Assembly (NCBI GenBank): GCA_033852135.1
Contig: JAWSVB010000016.1
Coordinates: forward strand, 193,929 to 257,928
Reading direction: 5' to 3'
Source: QZLE01 sp033852135
Lineage (GTDB): Bacteria > Pseudomonadota > Gammaproteobacteria > QZLD01
Length of the DNA: 64,000 nt
Shown: positions 35,554 to 44,638 of the stretch, one piece after another
How positions within the stretch are numbered: the stretch's first letter is position 1
Layout of the letters: the number at the start of each line of letters is the position of its first letter
The notes under the pieces: generated by a model
Database searches by the model: none
What the model saw: only the letters and a program-made list of their open reading frames with translations
Told to the model about the DNA's origin: nothing
Program-made: the position numbers and the translations under genes

Positions 35554-36450
35554 CTAACCTTCACTACAAGATGAGCCGTATTTAAAGCAGCTAAAGCACC
35601 TGTGGTGATGTAGGAATATTTTTTGGGGGATTGTTTGTTCTAGATCGCCGCCTTGTTCGTATTGCTTAGAATCATCAACGAGGGTGCAAGGCAATACAGT
35701 TAGCTTTCCATCTTTTTTTACAATCATTTTACTAAAGGCACACATAAATTTTTTGCGTGATTCTTCAGTTTGATATGTTGTCATGCAGTTTTCAGTGATT
35801 GTTGGTGTATCTACTTGAACACTTGGTTTTTCAAGATCAGGGAATACCACGATAAATGTATCCTCAGAAAGGCCATTTTCTACAAAAACCTTCCTATACT
35901 CAGCATCAATTTCAGCTGTGTTTTCCATTGGCAACATCTGCCTGGCAACAGAGATTTTAAAGCCTAAATCATATAATCTTTTTGCAGTTGTTAATGACTT
36001 TTGAAAATTACCTTGGCCGCGGTTTTTATCGTGCTCCGCCTCTAAGTGGCTATCGATACTTATGCGAAAAGATACTTTATTTGGCTTAGCAAGAAGATTT
36101 GATACATGGTCCATTTGATTAATTAATGGGTCTGTAGCATTAGTCAAAACTAAGCATGGATTAAGTTCAAGAGCATAACTAAGAATTGCCATAAACTCTT
36201 TGTTAACAAAAGGCTCACCACCTGTGAAGGAAAACTGCTCTGCCCCGAGCTTTTTTGCCTCATCAAGATATGGCTTAGCCTCTTCCAGGTTTATTTTTTG
36301 AATTCGATCGTCACCAGGGTGAGATCCTTCAAGACAAAATGGGCAAGAAAGATTACAGGTGGTACCAGTATGAAACCATAACTCTTTTAACCCATAAGGA
36401 ACTATATATCCTGGAAGATTACTTGTATTTTGATTGCACCCTTGGTCCAT
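35554..36450 (-). CDS. radical SAM protein of an arsenosugar-type cluster
   Basis: A 298-residue radical SAM enzyme. SAM-cluster motif CNLSCPFC at about 37-44, GGEP motif in FSFTGGEPF, and a C-terminal Cys set (MCAFSKM, LPCTLVDD, CFSCFKYGSSC) that could bind an auxiliary iron-sulfur cluster. It lies directly downstream of arsM, where known arsenosugar clusters have the radical SAM protein ArsS. ArsS proteins carry a CNxxCxHC form; this one differs, so it is either a divergent functional replacement or another enzyme. The frame opens at 36483, but ATG 36450 has an AGGA site seven bases ahead, so that start was chosen. Confidence 0.82.
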   Translation of the reverse strand: MDQGCNQNTSNLPGYIVPYGLKELWFHTGTTCNLSCPFCLEGSHPGDDRIQKINLEEAKPYLDEAKKLGAEQFSFTGGEPFVNKEFMAILSYALELNPCLVLTNATDPLINQMDHVSNLLAKPNKVSFRISIDSHLEAEHDKNRGQGNFQKSLTTAKRLYDLGFKISVARQMLPMENTAEIDAEYRKVFVENGLSEDTFIVVFPDLEKPSVQVDTPTITENCMTTYQTEESRKKFMCAFSKMIVKKDGKLTVLPCTLVDDSKQYEQGGDLEQTIPQKIFLHHHRCFSCFKYGSSCSEG

Positions 36451-36525
36451 ATTTATTTCCTTTACTTCCCTTTCTAAACTCATTGCAACTAGAAAACCTA
36501 AATTAAAACTTAGCGCTCTCTCTAA

Positions 36526-37569
36526 TTAGCAGCAACCACCACCATCACCATCTTCTGGAGTATCAAATGGCAAACCAGTACCGCAATCGGAATAGATACC
36601 ATAGTGAACATCTGTATTGCCGATAAATTCAAAATGCTCACTTAATCTAGTTTCTTTGAGCATGCGGAAGGTATTATCACAAACTGTAGCAACCTTACCC
36701 TCTTCAAAAGTATGGTGTTTATCTAAAACCAAACTCTTCTCTGAATGTTTTACCGTACCTTTATAGATAACAGCTTGCCCATAGTCTTCACAGTTTGGCT
36801 CAAGCCCTTCAAGTTTAAACAATCTGTATGTCGCTGAGAAAAACTTGATATAGCCAATCAGGTGCTGAATCTCTTCATTATCAATAGCAATTGGTCTATC
36901 TGTAACCAGCCTTGGATCAAGAAACCCTGTACGCTTGGCTAACTGAACAAAATCATTCCAATACAGCGCTCCACTTAAGCACTCACCATATAACACTTGA
37001 TCTTCAAGAAGATGTTTTGGAACTCGTCTGTCAGCATAAACATCTGAGAAATAGATCTCTCCACCCGGTTTAAGTAGTTTATAAGCACCTTCAAGAACCT
37101 GATCTTTATATGGGGAAAGATTTATAACACAGTTGGAGACGATAACGTCAAAGCTACCCTCCTCTAACCCAAGTTCATCTAGCTTCTCAATATAACCTTT
37201 TTTAAATTCAATATTTGGTTTGCTGAAACCAAATTCTTTGGTGTGATAATCAATATATTTGTTTGCGACATCCAACTGCTCATCTGTCATATCCACACCA
37301 ACAACATATCCATCTTCACCAACAAGTTTAGATAATACGTAGCAATCACGCCCAGCCCCACAACCTAAATCGAGGACTCTTGCACCTTCTAACTTCTGTG
37401 GAACTACAATTCCACACCCGTAATAGCGAGTGATCACTTCATCATGGATTTCACACAGTGCAGCTTTAATATGTTTGGGAATATCAGCAACTGTACAACA
37501 AGCATCTGTTTTCAGATCTTTGGAACCTTGTAAAATTTTGCCATAATACTCTTTAACATCTTCGCGCAT
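36526..37569 (-). CDS. arsM: arsenite S-adenosylmethionine methyltransferase
   Basis: A 347-residue SAM-dependent methyltransferase that methylates trivalent arsenic. SAM motif VLDLGCGAGRDCYVLS, and the arsenite-binding cysteines are visible: Cys pair near residue 25 (DACCTVAD), VSNCVINLS and YGECLSGALYW. The C-terminus ends in GGGCC. Its neighbours (radical SAM, TIGR04283-like glycosyltransferase, DUF2064 protein) are those of arsenosugar synthesis rather than simple detoxification. AGGAG site before the ATG. No arsR or arsenite pump gene is next to it. Confidence 0.93.
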   Translation of the reverse strand: MREDVKEYYGKILQGSKDLKTDACCTVADIPKHIKAALCEIHDEVITRYYGCGIVVPQKLEGARVLDLGCGAGRDCYVLSKLVGEDGYVVGVDMTDEQLDVANKYIDYHTKEFGFSKPNIEFKKGYIEKLDELGLEEGSFDVIVSNCVINLSPYKDQVLEGAYKLLKPGGEIYFSDVYADRRVPKHLLEDQVLYGECLSGALYWNDFVQLAKRTGFLDPRLVTDRPIAIDNEEIQHLIGYIKFFSATYRLFKLEGLEPNCEDYGQAVIYKGTVKHSEKSLVLDKHHTFEEGKVATVCDNTFRMLKETRLSEHFEFIGNTDVHYGIYSDCGTGLPFDTPEDGDGGGCC

Positions 37570-37605
37570 TTGTTGCTCCTAATTAATAATTAATTAACTT
37601 AATAG

Positions 37606-38292
37606 TTAACGTAATTTGTAATAAATTCTTGCTAAATAATCTGGTGAAACCCCAAGCATATACCCAATAGCTAACAACCTGTTAGTAATGCTGCGTGAAT
37701 ACCAACCTTCTCGCTGCCACTTGCGACAATCAACACCTATTGTTGCCTTAAGCGCTCTAAAGTTACCAGTTTTTTTAAGTTGCTTCACCATTTCCACCTC
37801 TTCAAATAGAGGGTATGGTTTGAAGCCTGATGTATTTTTATATGCCGAATCTGTAACGAATAACCCTTGATCACCATATGGGACACCAATTCTCATTCTA
37901 AAATTTATGATTCGTTCGAATATATTTGCTTTTATAGAATCATTACCGGCAAATGAGAATAAAAAACACCCGCCTCTGGCACCTGATTCGATAGCGTTTT
38001 TAATTTGTGGAATACTGTTTGAAGCAGGAATTGAATCTGCATGGAGGAACCAATATATATCAGATTTTGCCTGTTGCGCACCAAACGCTAGTTGAGCACC
38101 GCGACCTTTCTGCTCACACCCAAAATGCAAAATTCCATGCTGTTTACAAAAAAGTTCACACTCAGAGTTATCCTGCGGCTCAACGACAATTATTTCATCT
38201 GGTTTTTCATCCCAACAATTAATTAACCCAACAACCCTTTTAAGGGCTGGTAGATCTTTATAAACTGGAATGATGATGGATAATGTTTTCAA
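37606..38292 (-). CDS. family 2 glycosyltransferase (TIGR04283-like)
   Basis: A 228-residue GT-A glycosyltransferase: SIIIPVYKDLPALKRV at the start, nucleotide-sugar Asp motif WFLHADSIP, and FEEVEMVKQLKK plus RRWQREGWY-like CRKWQREGWYSRS near the end. Proteins of this family regularly accompany arsM and DUF2064 proteins. The start is TTG 38292 with AGGA six bases upstream. A dense block of dispersed repeats lies directly upstream. Confidence 0.88.
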   Translation of the reverse strand: MKTLSIIIPVYKDLPALKRVVGLINCWDEKPDEIIVVEPQDNSECELFCKQHGILHFGCEQKGRGAQLAFGAQQAKSDIYWFLHADSIPASNSIPQIKNAIESGARGGCFLFSFAGNDSIKANIFERIINFRMRIGVPYGDQGLFVTDSAYKNTSGFKPYPLFEEVEMVKQLKKTGNFRALKATIGVDCRKWQREGWYSRSITNRLLAIGYMLGVSPDYLARIYYKLR

Positions 38293-38306
38293 TTTTTTCC
38301 TGTATC

Positions 38307-38397
38307 GATCAATGGGGTCCGATCAATGGGGTCCGAGTCTTTGATTTTGCTCTTCGCTTCGCAAAGAAATCAATAGACTACCGACCCCAGTTGATCC
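38307..38397. repeat. repeat element D with tandem 14-bp unit
   Basis: GATCAATGGGGTCC occurs twice in tandem (38307-38334). A near-inverse copy, GACCCCAGTTGATCC, is at 38383-38397, and TTGATTT/AAATCAA pair inside. This resembles the flanks of REP-associated transposase elements, but no transposase is present. Confidence 0.8.
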
Positions 38398-38408
38398 AAT
38401 TTTTACCT

Positions 38409-38473
38409 GTAGGGTGGGCATAGCCCACCGATTTACTCCATTTTTTAGTTGCGGTGGGCAGTGCCCACCCTAC
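38409..38473. repeat. dispersed inverted repeat, family B
   Basis: 65-bp unit starting GTAGGGTGGGC and ending in its inverse, with an internal GCCCACC palindrome on each side. Closely related units are at 45394-45460 and, as a half copy, 63172-63193. Confidence 0.9.
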
Positions 38474-38510
38474 TAACCCCACGCCATTCTAAGCAACATG
38501 AAGTGAGTGA

Positions 38511-38557
38511 CCCGGAATCCAGAAAGAAACTGGATACCGGCCTTCGCCGGTATGACG
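38511..38557. repeat. dispersed inverted repeat, family A
   Basis: ATACCGGC-CTTC-GCCGGTAT hairpin with CTGG before and GACG after (38530-38557), preceded by a partial CCGGAATCCAG unit. Same family as 26232-26320 and the pair around the retron-like locus. Confidence 0.85.
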
Positions 38558-38580
38558 ACTTTTCCTCTATCGCTGTAGCT

Positions 38581-40086
38581 TTAACCTGTCAGCTTAAACC
38601 ATAGCTTAAACAACTTACTAACTAATGGAGTTAGCTTTTTACGGTTATAAGCATCAGCTAAGCGCCGTAAGTATTCTGACCTGGTTGGATAAGGCATTAT
38701 TGATTTACCTAGAGCGCTAATACCTAAATTATTAGACATTAACACCACAATTGGCGCTATCATCTCACCTGCACTATCACCAACTATTGTAGCCCCTAAG
38801 ATCTTCCCTTTTTTACCGACTAGAACCTCAGCGTAGCCAACCAGTTTATTATCAGTTTTAGAGCGGTCTAAATCTGCCAATGGAACGCTTATTTCATCAA
38901 ATTTGATATCTTGTTTTGTTGCTTCTTCTTTAGTTAAGCCAACGTGAGCCACTTCAGGATCAGTATATGTACACCATGGAATAACTAGACCGTCAGTCTT
39001 GGCTCTCCCTTTAAACAAGGCATTTTGAATTACTATTCGAGCCTGCGCATCAGCGCTATGGGTAAATTTATATGGGAAACATATATCACCAGCAGCATAG
39101 ATCTTTGGATTAGCTGTCTGTAGCTTATTATTTACAATAACACCGATACGGGAATCCGTTTCTACCCCTACTTTTTCAAGGTCTAACCCCTCAATATTAG
39201 GAAGGCGGCCCAGTGCGCATACTATTTCGTCTACTGCTATGGCCTCACCATCACTGAAGGTGATGACTTTTTTGTCACCCTCTTTACTTATCTTATCAAT
39301 CATCACTCCGGTATTAACCAACACCCCTTCAAGAGTTAGTGTTTTAGAGAGTATTTCACTCGCTTCTGGTTCTTCACGTGGGAGTATTCTTGGTGCAGCA
39401 TCAAGCAAATGTACTTTTGATCCAAGACGATTTAGAGCTTGAGCAAGTTCACACCCAATAGCACCAGCACCAATTAAAGCAATTGATTCTGGCTGCTCGG
39501 TCATATCGAATACGTTTTCATTGGTGAGATAACCAGTCTCTTCTAAACCATTAAATGGTATTACAGATGCTCTTGCACCTGTGCATATCACACTCTTCTT
39601 TGTATTAAGTGTTATATCGCCAACAGCCACATGAGTTTCATCAATGAATTTTGCTTCACCGAGAAATACATCAACACCAGCTTCGGTATAACGTTTAACT
39701 GAGTCATGTTCTGATATTTCAAACCTAACTTCTCTTAACCATGACATTGCTTGACTAAAAATCAGTGGATCAAGATCTTTTTTATCACTTTGACCAAGTA
39801 GTTCTGATTTAATTGATTTGGCGATTTTACCTTGATGGATGAGAGCCTTTGAAGGTACACAGCCAACATTTAAACAATCCCCACCCATTGCATGGCGTTC
39901 AATAAGGGCTACTTTTGCTCCTAATCCAGCTGCTGCGATAGAGGTGATCAAACCAGCAGGGCCAGCTCCAATAACTACAAGGTGGTATCTATCTTTAGGT
40001 GTTGGATTTGTGTAGTTTTCAGGAAATACGAACTCTTTCCATTGGTCATCAAACTCTTTACCGGCATAGTCTTGATTTATATCCAT
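38581..40086 (-). CDS. MerA-like FAD-dependent disulfide oxidoreductase
   Basis: A 501-residue flavoprotein of the mercuric reductase / lipoamide dehydrogenase superfamily. FAD motif VIGAGPAGLITS, redox disulfide GGDCLNVGCVPSK, NAD motif IGAGAIGCELA. It has no N-terminal heavy-metal domain and no C-terminal vicinal Cys pair, so it is not a true mercuric reductase. It is found with TVP38 membrane proteins in many bacteria and here lies inside the arsenosugar-type cluster; its substrate is unknown. Good GAGG site before the ATG. Confidence 0.87.
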   Translation of the reverse strand: MDINQDYAGKEFDDQWKEFVFPENYTNPTPKDRYHLVVIGAGPAGLITSIAAAGLGAKVALIERHAMGGDCLNVGCVPSKALIHQGKIAKSIKSELLGQSDKKDLDPLIFSQAMSWLREVRFEISEHDSVKRYTEAGVDVFLGEAKFIDETHVAVGDITLNTKKSVICTGARASVIPFNGLEETGYLTNENVFDMTEQPESIALIGAGAIGCELAQALNRLGSKVHLLDAAPRILPREEPEASEILSKTLTLEGVLVNTGVMIDKISKEGDKKVITFSDGEAIAVDEIVCALGRLPNIEGLDLEKVGVETDSRIGVIVNNKLQTANPKIYAAGDICFPYKFTHSADAQARIVIQNALFKGRAKTDGLVIPWCTYTDPEVAHVGLTKEEATKQDIKFDEISVPLADLDRSKTDNKLVGYAEVLVGKKGKILGATIVGDSAGEMIAPIVVLMSNNLGISALGKSIMPYPTRSEYLRRLADAYNRKKLTPLVSKLFKLWFKLTG

Positions 40087-40109
40087 AATATTTTCCTCTC
40101 AGACTAAAA

Positions 40110-40208
40110 GATCCCTGAGCGTAGCCGAAGGGTCCTTATCTATAAATTTTTTCGTTTGACCCTTCGGCCCTGGTTTATTTCGAGCGTAGTCGAGAGGCTC
40201 AGGGATCT
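40110..40208. repeat. dispersed inverted repeat, family C
   Basis: Outer arms GATCCCTGAG (40110-40119) and CTCAGGGATC (40199-40208), with a family C unit at 40113-40132 and a degenerate inverse at 40158-40204. It fills the gap between the FAD oxidoreductase and TVP38 genes. Confidence 0.85.
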
Positions 40209-40233
40209 TGAAAAAATTAAGTTGATATCAATG

Positions 40234-40929
40234 CTACTTTTCTTGCCTCTGCTCTTCCAACTGCTCATTCAGCATCTTTTTGGCGATTTTAGTTACAACA
40301 ACTGTCACAATAACAGTAGCTATCAACCCAACTACAAGCAAAATTTGACCTGTAACACCTGAGTCAATATTTCCCTGGAGGATATCTGCAACACTTTTGG
40401 ATATTGACCCAAGATAAACATATAAAATAGTGCCTGGGATCATCCCCAACCATGATGCAAGAAAATACTTACCTAAGCTCACACCCGTGAGTCCATATGC
40501 ATAATTTAAGAAATTAAATGGAAAGATTGGAGAGAGCCTTGTCAGTAAAACAACTAAGAAGCCTTTCTTTTCGATAGCTAAATCAAGCGCTTTAAATTTT
40601 GGTTGTTGGCTTATCATTCCACCAACCCAATCTCTTGCAACTGTTCTACCGATGATAAAGGCTAAAGTCGCACCGATTGTACTGCTGATAGAAACCAAAA
40701 TCGTGCCATGAACCAAGCCAAATATAAAGCCTGCAGCAAGGGTGATAATTGATCCTGGTAAAAAGAATACGCAAGCTGCAATATAAATAATCATATATGC
40801 AACTGATGATATCAATGGATTTTCATTGGCCCAGTTTATAAAAGCCTCTAGATACTCGCCAATTGGTAAAAAAACAAAAGACACGCTGATAGCGATGATT
40901 ATTGAAGCAATAACCAGTTTTTTATTCAT
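40234..40929 (-). CDS. TVP38/TMEM64 family membrane protein
   Basis: A 231-residue inner-membrane protein of the DedA-like SNARE-associated group. Several hydrophobic helices; family motifs FLPGSIITLAAGFIFG and LTRLSPIFPFNFLNYAYGLT are clear. The function is probably lipid or small-molecule movement across the membrane; its link with the FAD oxidoreductase is conserved in many genomes. AAGGAA site before the ATG. Confidence 0.9.
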   Translation of the reverse strand: MNKKLVIASIIIAISVSFVFLPIGEYLEAFINWANENPLISSVAYMIIYIAACVFFLPGSIITLAAGFIFGLVHGTILVSISSTIGATLAFIIGRTVARDWVGGMISQQPKFKALDLAIEKKGFLVVLLTRLSPIFPFNFLNYAYGLTGVSLGKYFLASWLGMIPGTILYVYLGSISKSVADILQGNIDSGVTGQILLVVGLIATVIVTVVVTKIAKKMLNEQLEEQRQEK

Positions 40930-40974
40930 AGCATTTCCTTATAGCGTTTTTTTAAGTCGCATTGGTATAATCGA

Positions 40975-41649
40975 TTAATAGAACTCTAAGGTATCTAATT
41001 GCGCTTCGACCAGGTTATGAAGTTGCACACGACTTTTTCTACCATCAGTAGAAAGATCTCTAACTAATCTTTCTAAATCCTCAAGCACATCAACATCGTA
41101 TGTTGTATCCATTAATCCTGTAGACATATAGTTAGCACTACACAAAGCAACTAATTGATTACAAAGCCTTTCACCACTCCAGTCTAACAAGTCTAGTTTA
41201 GGCCACGGTAGTTTACTAGCCATAATAGTAACTCCACCATCTTCTGCAGGACAAAAGACACTGTCGTACTGGCCAAGCATTTTAATAGCTTGTTTATAAT
41301 GATATTTGGAAAGGATTGGTGCATCGGTACCAATAAAGAAAATCTCTTGGTGGCCAATTTCACGCAGACATTTATCGATAAAATTTATCCGCTGACCAAG
41401 ATTTTCTCCAACTTGAGGTATTATCAAGTGGTAGTCAAAACCAAGGCGCATTGCCCAATTAATATCATGACTGGACTCAACAGCTAGAACAACTGGACCT
41501 GGCCATGATTTAGCATCTTCAGTCGCGCAATTAAATAATTCTTGAGCGATTTCAAGTGCTGCTTGAGGGCCAATATCCGCAGCTAAACGTTGTTTGCCAT
41601 GACCAATCTTGGGACGTTTTGTGAAAATTACTAGGGTTGGCGATTCCAT
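40975..41649 (-). CDS. DUF2064 glycosyltransferase-like protein (TIGR04282-like)
   Basis: A 224-residue nucleotidyl/glycosyltransferase-fold protein. N-terminal LVIFTKRPKIGHGKQRLA, then FFIGTDAPILSKYHY and SVFCPAEDGGVTIM, which are the family markers for nucleotide binding. It is a standing partner of TIGR04283 glycosyltransferases in arsenosugar-type clusters. GGGGG site before the ATG. It is the first gene of that cluster on the minus strand. Confidence 0.87.
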   Translation of the reverse strand: MESPTLVIFTKRPKIGHGKQRLAADIGPQAALEIAQELFNCATEDAKSWPGPVVLAVESSHDINWAMRLGFDYHLIIPQVGENLGQRINFIDKCLREIGHQEIFFIGTDAPILSKYHYKQAIKMLGQYDSVFCPAEDGGVTIMASKLPWPKLDLLDWSGERLCNQLVALCSANYMSTGLMDTTYDVDVLEDLERLVRDLSTDGRKSRVQLHNLVEAQLDTLEFY

Positions 41650-41961
41650 AATTACCCCCTTCGCTTTAAAAGCATTTGTAGAAGAATTAGCTCCTACTTT
41701 TTTAACCTTAATTTAAATAAGGTTTATAGATCTAAAACAATCACGCTTAAGTTACAGTTGATGTTTTAAAATCCAGTGTATCTCGTTAAAAAATATCCCG
41801 TTACGTAATGACGACACTGTGCATGAGATAAGATGGATTATCATGCACAGTGCCAACCTCAGGGTATATAAAACACTAGTAGATCAGAATAAATATATCT
41901 ACATTCCCCCCCGAGGCATTATATTATTGGACCATTTTTTTCATAAAAAGATCCTTAAATA
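41650..41961. other. intergenic region with a strong hairpin
   Basis: 312-base gap between cysN and the DUF2064 gene. It should hold the promoter of the arsenosugar-type cluster. The only clear structure is the hairpin at 41815-41852; the rest is AT-rich without recognisable motifs. Confidence 0.6.
41815..41852. repeat. perfect 12-bp inverted repeat
   Basis: CACTGTGCATGA and TCATGCACAGTG pair over a 14-base loop. No T run follows on the minus strand, so it looks more like an operator or RNA structure than a terminator of cysN. Confidence 0.7.
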
Positions 41962-43755
41962 TCACTTAATTTTAGGTAATAATTTTTGCAGAATTGCCTT
42001 TGCAGCACCACTCTCATCAGGGTTCGCTGGCAATAGGACATCTGGAGTGATATCTGAGAATATATTCTCACCAACGTGCACTATGAAAATATCTTCAGCA
42101 CTACTTAGTTTTTCAATATCTTTTAGCTCATAGTCATCTGCATCGGTAAAACTGGTCAAAAATACCAATCCTGCCTTGGTCATAATATTGCCAAGCTCAC
42201 CTAAACGCCTAACATGCTCAGAACGATCATCTTCAAGCTTAAGGTTATCCTGAATATCATTATCTAAACCTAGGTTTAGATTATATGAACTAAGGTAATA
42301 TGACTTTATGTTGTTTTCTAAAAGCAGTTTTTCCAGCTGCATAGCTATTGCACGTTTACCAACTAATAGCTCACCAGTGAAGATAACAAACTGCGGTTTA
42401 TGCAGGTAATTATTACTGCGCTGTTGCGAACTAACCAAACCATCAACCCAACTTTGGTTACGGCTGTCTGCTTGCTCTTGAACCAGAGTTTCATCAGTAT
42501 CATATGCTTCTAGCATAATACCGCCACCAGATATCTCGTAGTTATCTACCACTACAAATCTACCCGTATCAGGGATATCAGCTGCTAGATCAAATGAGAT
42601 TGGTTTAGTTGTTTCAAAGACACACTCACCAACATCATGGCGGTCAATCTGCTGTTTATTTTGTACAGAATTGATCTCTGATGCATCTATAACGTTTACT
42701 ACATCAACGAGTTTAACCATTATCTGTTTGGTCAAAACTTTCAATTTGTAAGTTTTATTTTTTATCAGCGGTGCATGCCCCATCCAAAAAATATTGGCAC
42801 GAAAACGCTGGCAAGTATGCGGTTGAACCTGATCCTCTCTCACCATTAACTCACCAGGTTTAATATAAAGCTGCAGGTCTATTGTAAAACCTACTGCTTC
42901 GCCAGCTCTAGCCGATTGGTTATCTTCAGCATTAAATCTTTCTACTGATCTAATCGCTGTTCTCTTACCGGATGGTAGAAATACAACTTTATCCCCCTTG
43001 CTTACTGTTCCGGTTGAAACTGTTCCAGCAAAGATCCTTCTATCATCCCCTTCCTCAGTGAATTTATATACATCTTGCACTGGAAAACGAAATGGTAACT
43101 CATGCTTATCGCTTAAAGACTCTTTCTGTAATGCATCGAATTGATCAATTACAGATAAGCCTTTATACCATGGTGTTTTCTCTGATTTTGTGGCTATGTT
43201 TTCGCCATTAAATGCTGAAATCGGTATAAAAGTAATTGGTTTTACGTTCAACTCTGCAAGAAAATCACTGTACTCTTTAACGATAGAGTTAAAAACTTTC
43301 TCATCATAATCAACAAGGTCCATCTTATTTACTAGTACAAACACCTGTTTAATTCCAAGCATTGAAACTAGATAACCATGACGGCGTGAGTTCTCCTGCA
43401 CCCCCTCTTTTGAGTCAATCACAATAGCTGCTGCTTCGGCATTGGCAGCACCTGTTACCATGTTCTTGAGAAATTCAATGTGCCCAGGAGCGTCAATTAC
43501 TATGTAGTGACGTTTTGGAGTATGGAAAAAGCAGCGCGCACTATCAATAGTGATGCCTTGCGCCTGCTCATCCTTCAACGCATCCAGTAGAAAGGCATAT
43601 TCAAACGGCTTTGCATTTTTGGCACAAGTTGCTTTTACCTGCTCTAATTTACCATTTGGAAGAGAACCAGTATCAGCGAGCAAACGCCCAATAACTGTGC
43701 TTTTACCATGATCTACGTGACCTACTATTACGACGTTCATTCTTTCAACAGACAT
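41962..43755 (-). CDS. cysN: sulfate adenylyltransferase subunit 1 (CysN) with degenerate APS kinase-like tail
   Basis: GTPase subunit of ATP sulfurylase, 597 residues from the chosen start. G-domain motifs GHVDHGKST, DAPGHIEF and NKMD are intact, followed by the EF-Tu-like domains. From about residue 475 on there is a CysC-like (APS kinase) segment whose P-loop reads GELLVGKRA; the Ser/Thr after Lys is missing, so kinase activity is doubtful. The start at 43755 lies one base past the cysD stop; the frame opens 16 codons earlier inside cysD, which is unlikely. Last gene of the sulfate-assimilation operon. Confidence 0.94.
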   Translation of the reverse strand: MSVERMNVVIVGHVDHGKSTVIGRLLADTGSLPNGKLEQVKATCAKNAKPFEYAFLLDALKDEQAQGITIDSARCFFHTPKRHYIVIDAPGHIEFLKNMVTGAANAEAAAIVIDSKEGVQENSRRHGYLVSMLGIKQVFVLVNKMDLVDYDEKVFNSIVKEYSDFLAELNVKPITFIPISAFNGENIATKSEKTPWYKGLSVIDQFDALQKESLSDKHELPFRFPVQDVYKFTEEGDDRRIFAGTVSTGTVSKGDKVVFLPSGKRTAIRSVERFNAEDNQSARAGEAVGFTIDLQLYIKPGELMVREDQVQPHTCQRFRANIFWMGHAPLIKNKTYKLKVLTKQIMVKLVDVVNVIDASEINSVQNKQQIDRHDVGECVFETTKPISFDLAADIPDTGRFVVVDNYEISGGGIMLEAYDTDETLVQEQADSRNQSWVDGLVSSQQRSNNYLHKPQFVIFTGELLVGKRAIAMQLEKLLLENNIKSYYLSSYNLNLGLDNDIQDNLKLEDDRSEHVRRLGELGNIMTKAGLVFLTSFTDADDYELKDIEKLSSAEDIFIVHVGENIFSDITPDVLLPANPDESGAAKAILQKLLPKIK

Positions 43756-43756
43756 C

Positions 43757-44638
43757 TTACATGTACCCCTCTCTGCGTAGAGTCTCAAGACCGCCACCAT
43801 CATCTTTATCTTGGGCGCGCCCCGATCTTTCGGCGATATTGCTAAATTTTCCAGTTATTAACTCTTCAATTATCTCTTCAACATTCTTAGCAGTTGAATC
43901 AACCTTGCCAGTACATGGGTAGCAACCAAGAGAGCGGCACCTTTTCCCCTCTCCTTTGTCAAAATACAGATCGATAATTGGGATATTTTCCCGCTGGATA
44001 TATTCCCAAATATTAAGCTCGGTCCAATCCAATAATGGGTGAATACGCAGATGAGTTCCTGGAGCAAAATCAGTTTTATACTGGTTCCATAGCTCTGGAG
44101 GTTGATCCGATACTTCCCAATCATTTTGCTTATCACGGGGTGAGAAGTATCTCTCTTTAGAGCGGCTACCCTCTTCATCAGCACGTACACCAACAATCAC
44201 TCCGGTGTATGCCTCTTTATTGGTATCTACATCATATTTTCCGGTTTCATGGTTCATTTTATAACGAGTCCACTCCCCAGATAGAGTGTGCTTTAAAGCT
44301 TCACTTTTCAGATATTTGCAGCATGTTAAACGATCAACATTACCATCTGGGAATGTCAGTTTTTTCTTTAAAGCTTCAGTATTCTCACCATAGATCATAT
44401 TCAACTTCCATTCGAGAGCTAGACGATCACGGTATTGAATCATCTCTGGCATCTTAAAGTGGGTGTCGATATGTAGCAGTGGAATAGGTACATGACTAAA
44501 AAAAGCCTTACGCGCCAGCCACAACAGTACAGTGCTATCTTTGCCAACAGACCATAGCATCGCAAGATTTCCAAACTCACGATATGCCTCTCGCAGGATA
44601 TAAACACTCTTTGCTTCTAACTCATCTAAATGGTCCAT
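43757..44638 (-). CDS. cysD: sulfate adenylyltransferase subunit 2
   Basis: A 293-residue ATP-pyrophosphatase-type enzyme, catalytic part of ATP sulfurylase that makes APS from sulfate. PP-loop motif SVGKDSTVLL near residue 33, with GVRADEEGSR and KGEGKRCRSLGCYPCTG later. It overlaps the cysH stop by one base (TAATG), so translation is coupled. Confidence 0.96.
   Translation of the reverse strand: MDHLDELEAKSVYILREAYREFGNLAMLWSVGKDSTVLLWLARKAFFSHVPIPLLHIDTHFKMPEMIQYRDRLALEWKLNMIYGENTEALKKKLTFPDGNVDRLTCCKYLKSEALKHTLSGEWTRYKMNHETGKYDVDTNKEAYTGVIVGVRADEEGSRSKERYFSPRDKQNDWEVSDQPPELWNQYKTDFAPGTHLRIHPLLDWTELNIWEYIQRENIPIIDLYFDKGEGKRCRSLGCYPCTGKVDSTAKNVEEIIEELITGKFSNIAERSGRAQDKDDGGGLETLRREGYM

Noticed and set aside
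38581..40086. Mercuric reductase merA
   Set aside because: No heavy-metal domain, no C-terminal Cys pair and no other mer genes; the context fits a TVP38-linked oxidoreductase.
41819..42133. 104-codon plus-strand frame across the cysN end
   Set aside because: It overlaps the coding end of cysN, begins in the hairpin and has no protein-like pattern.
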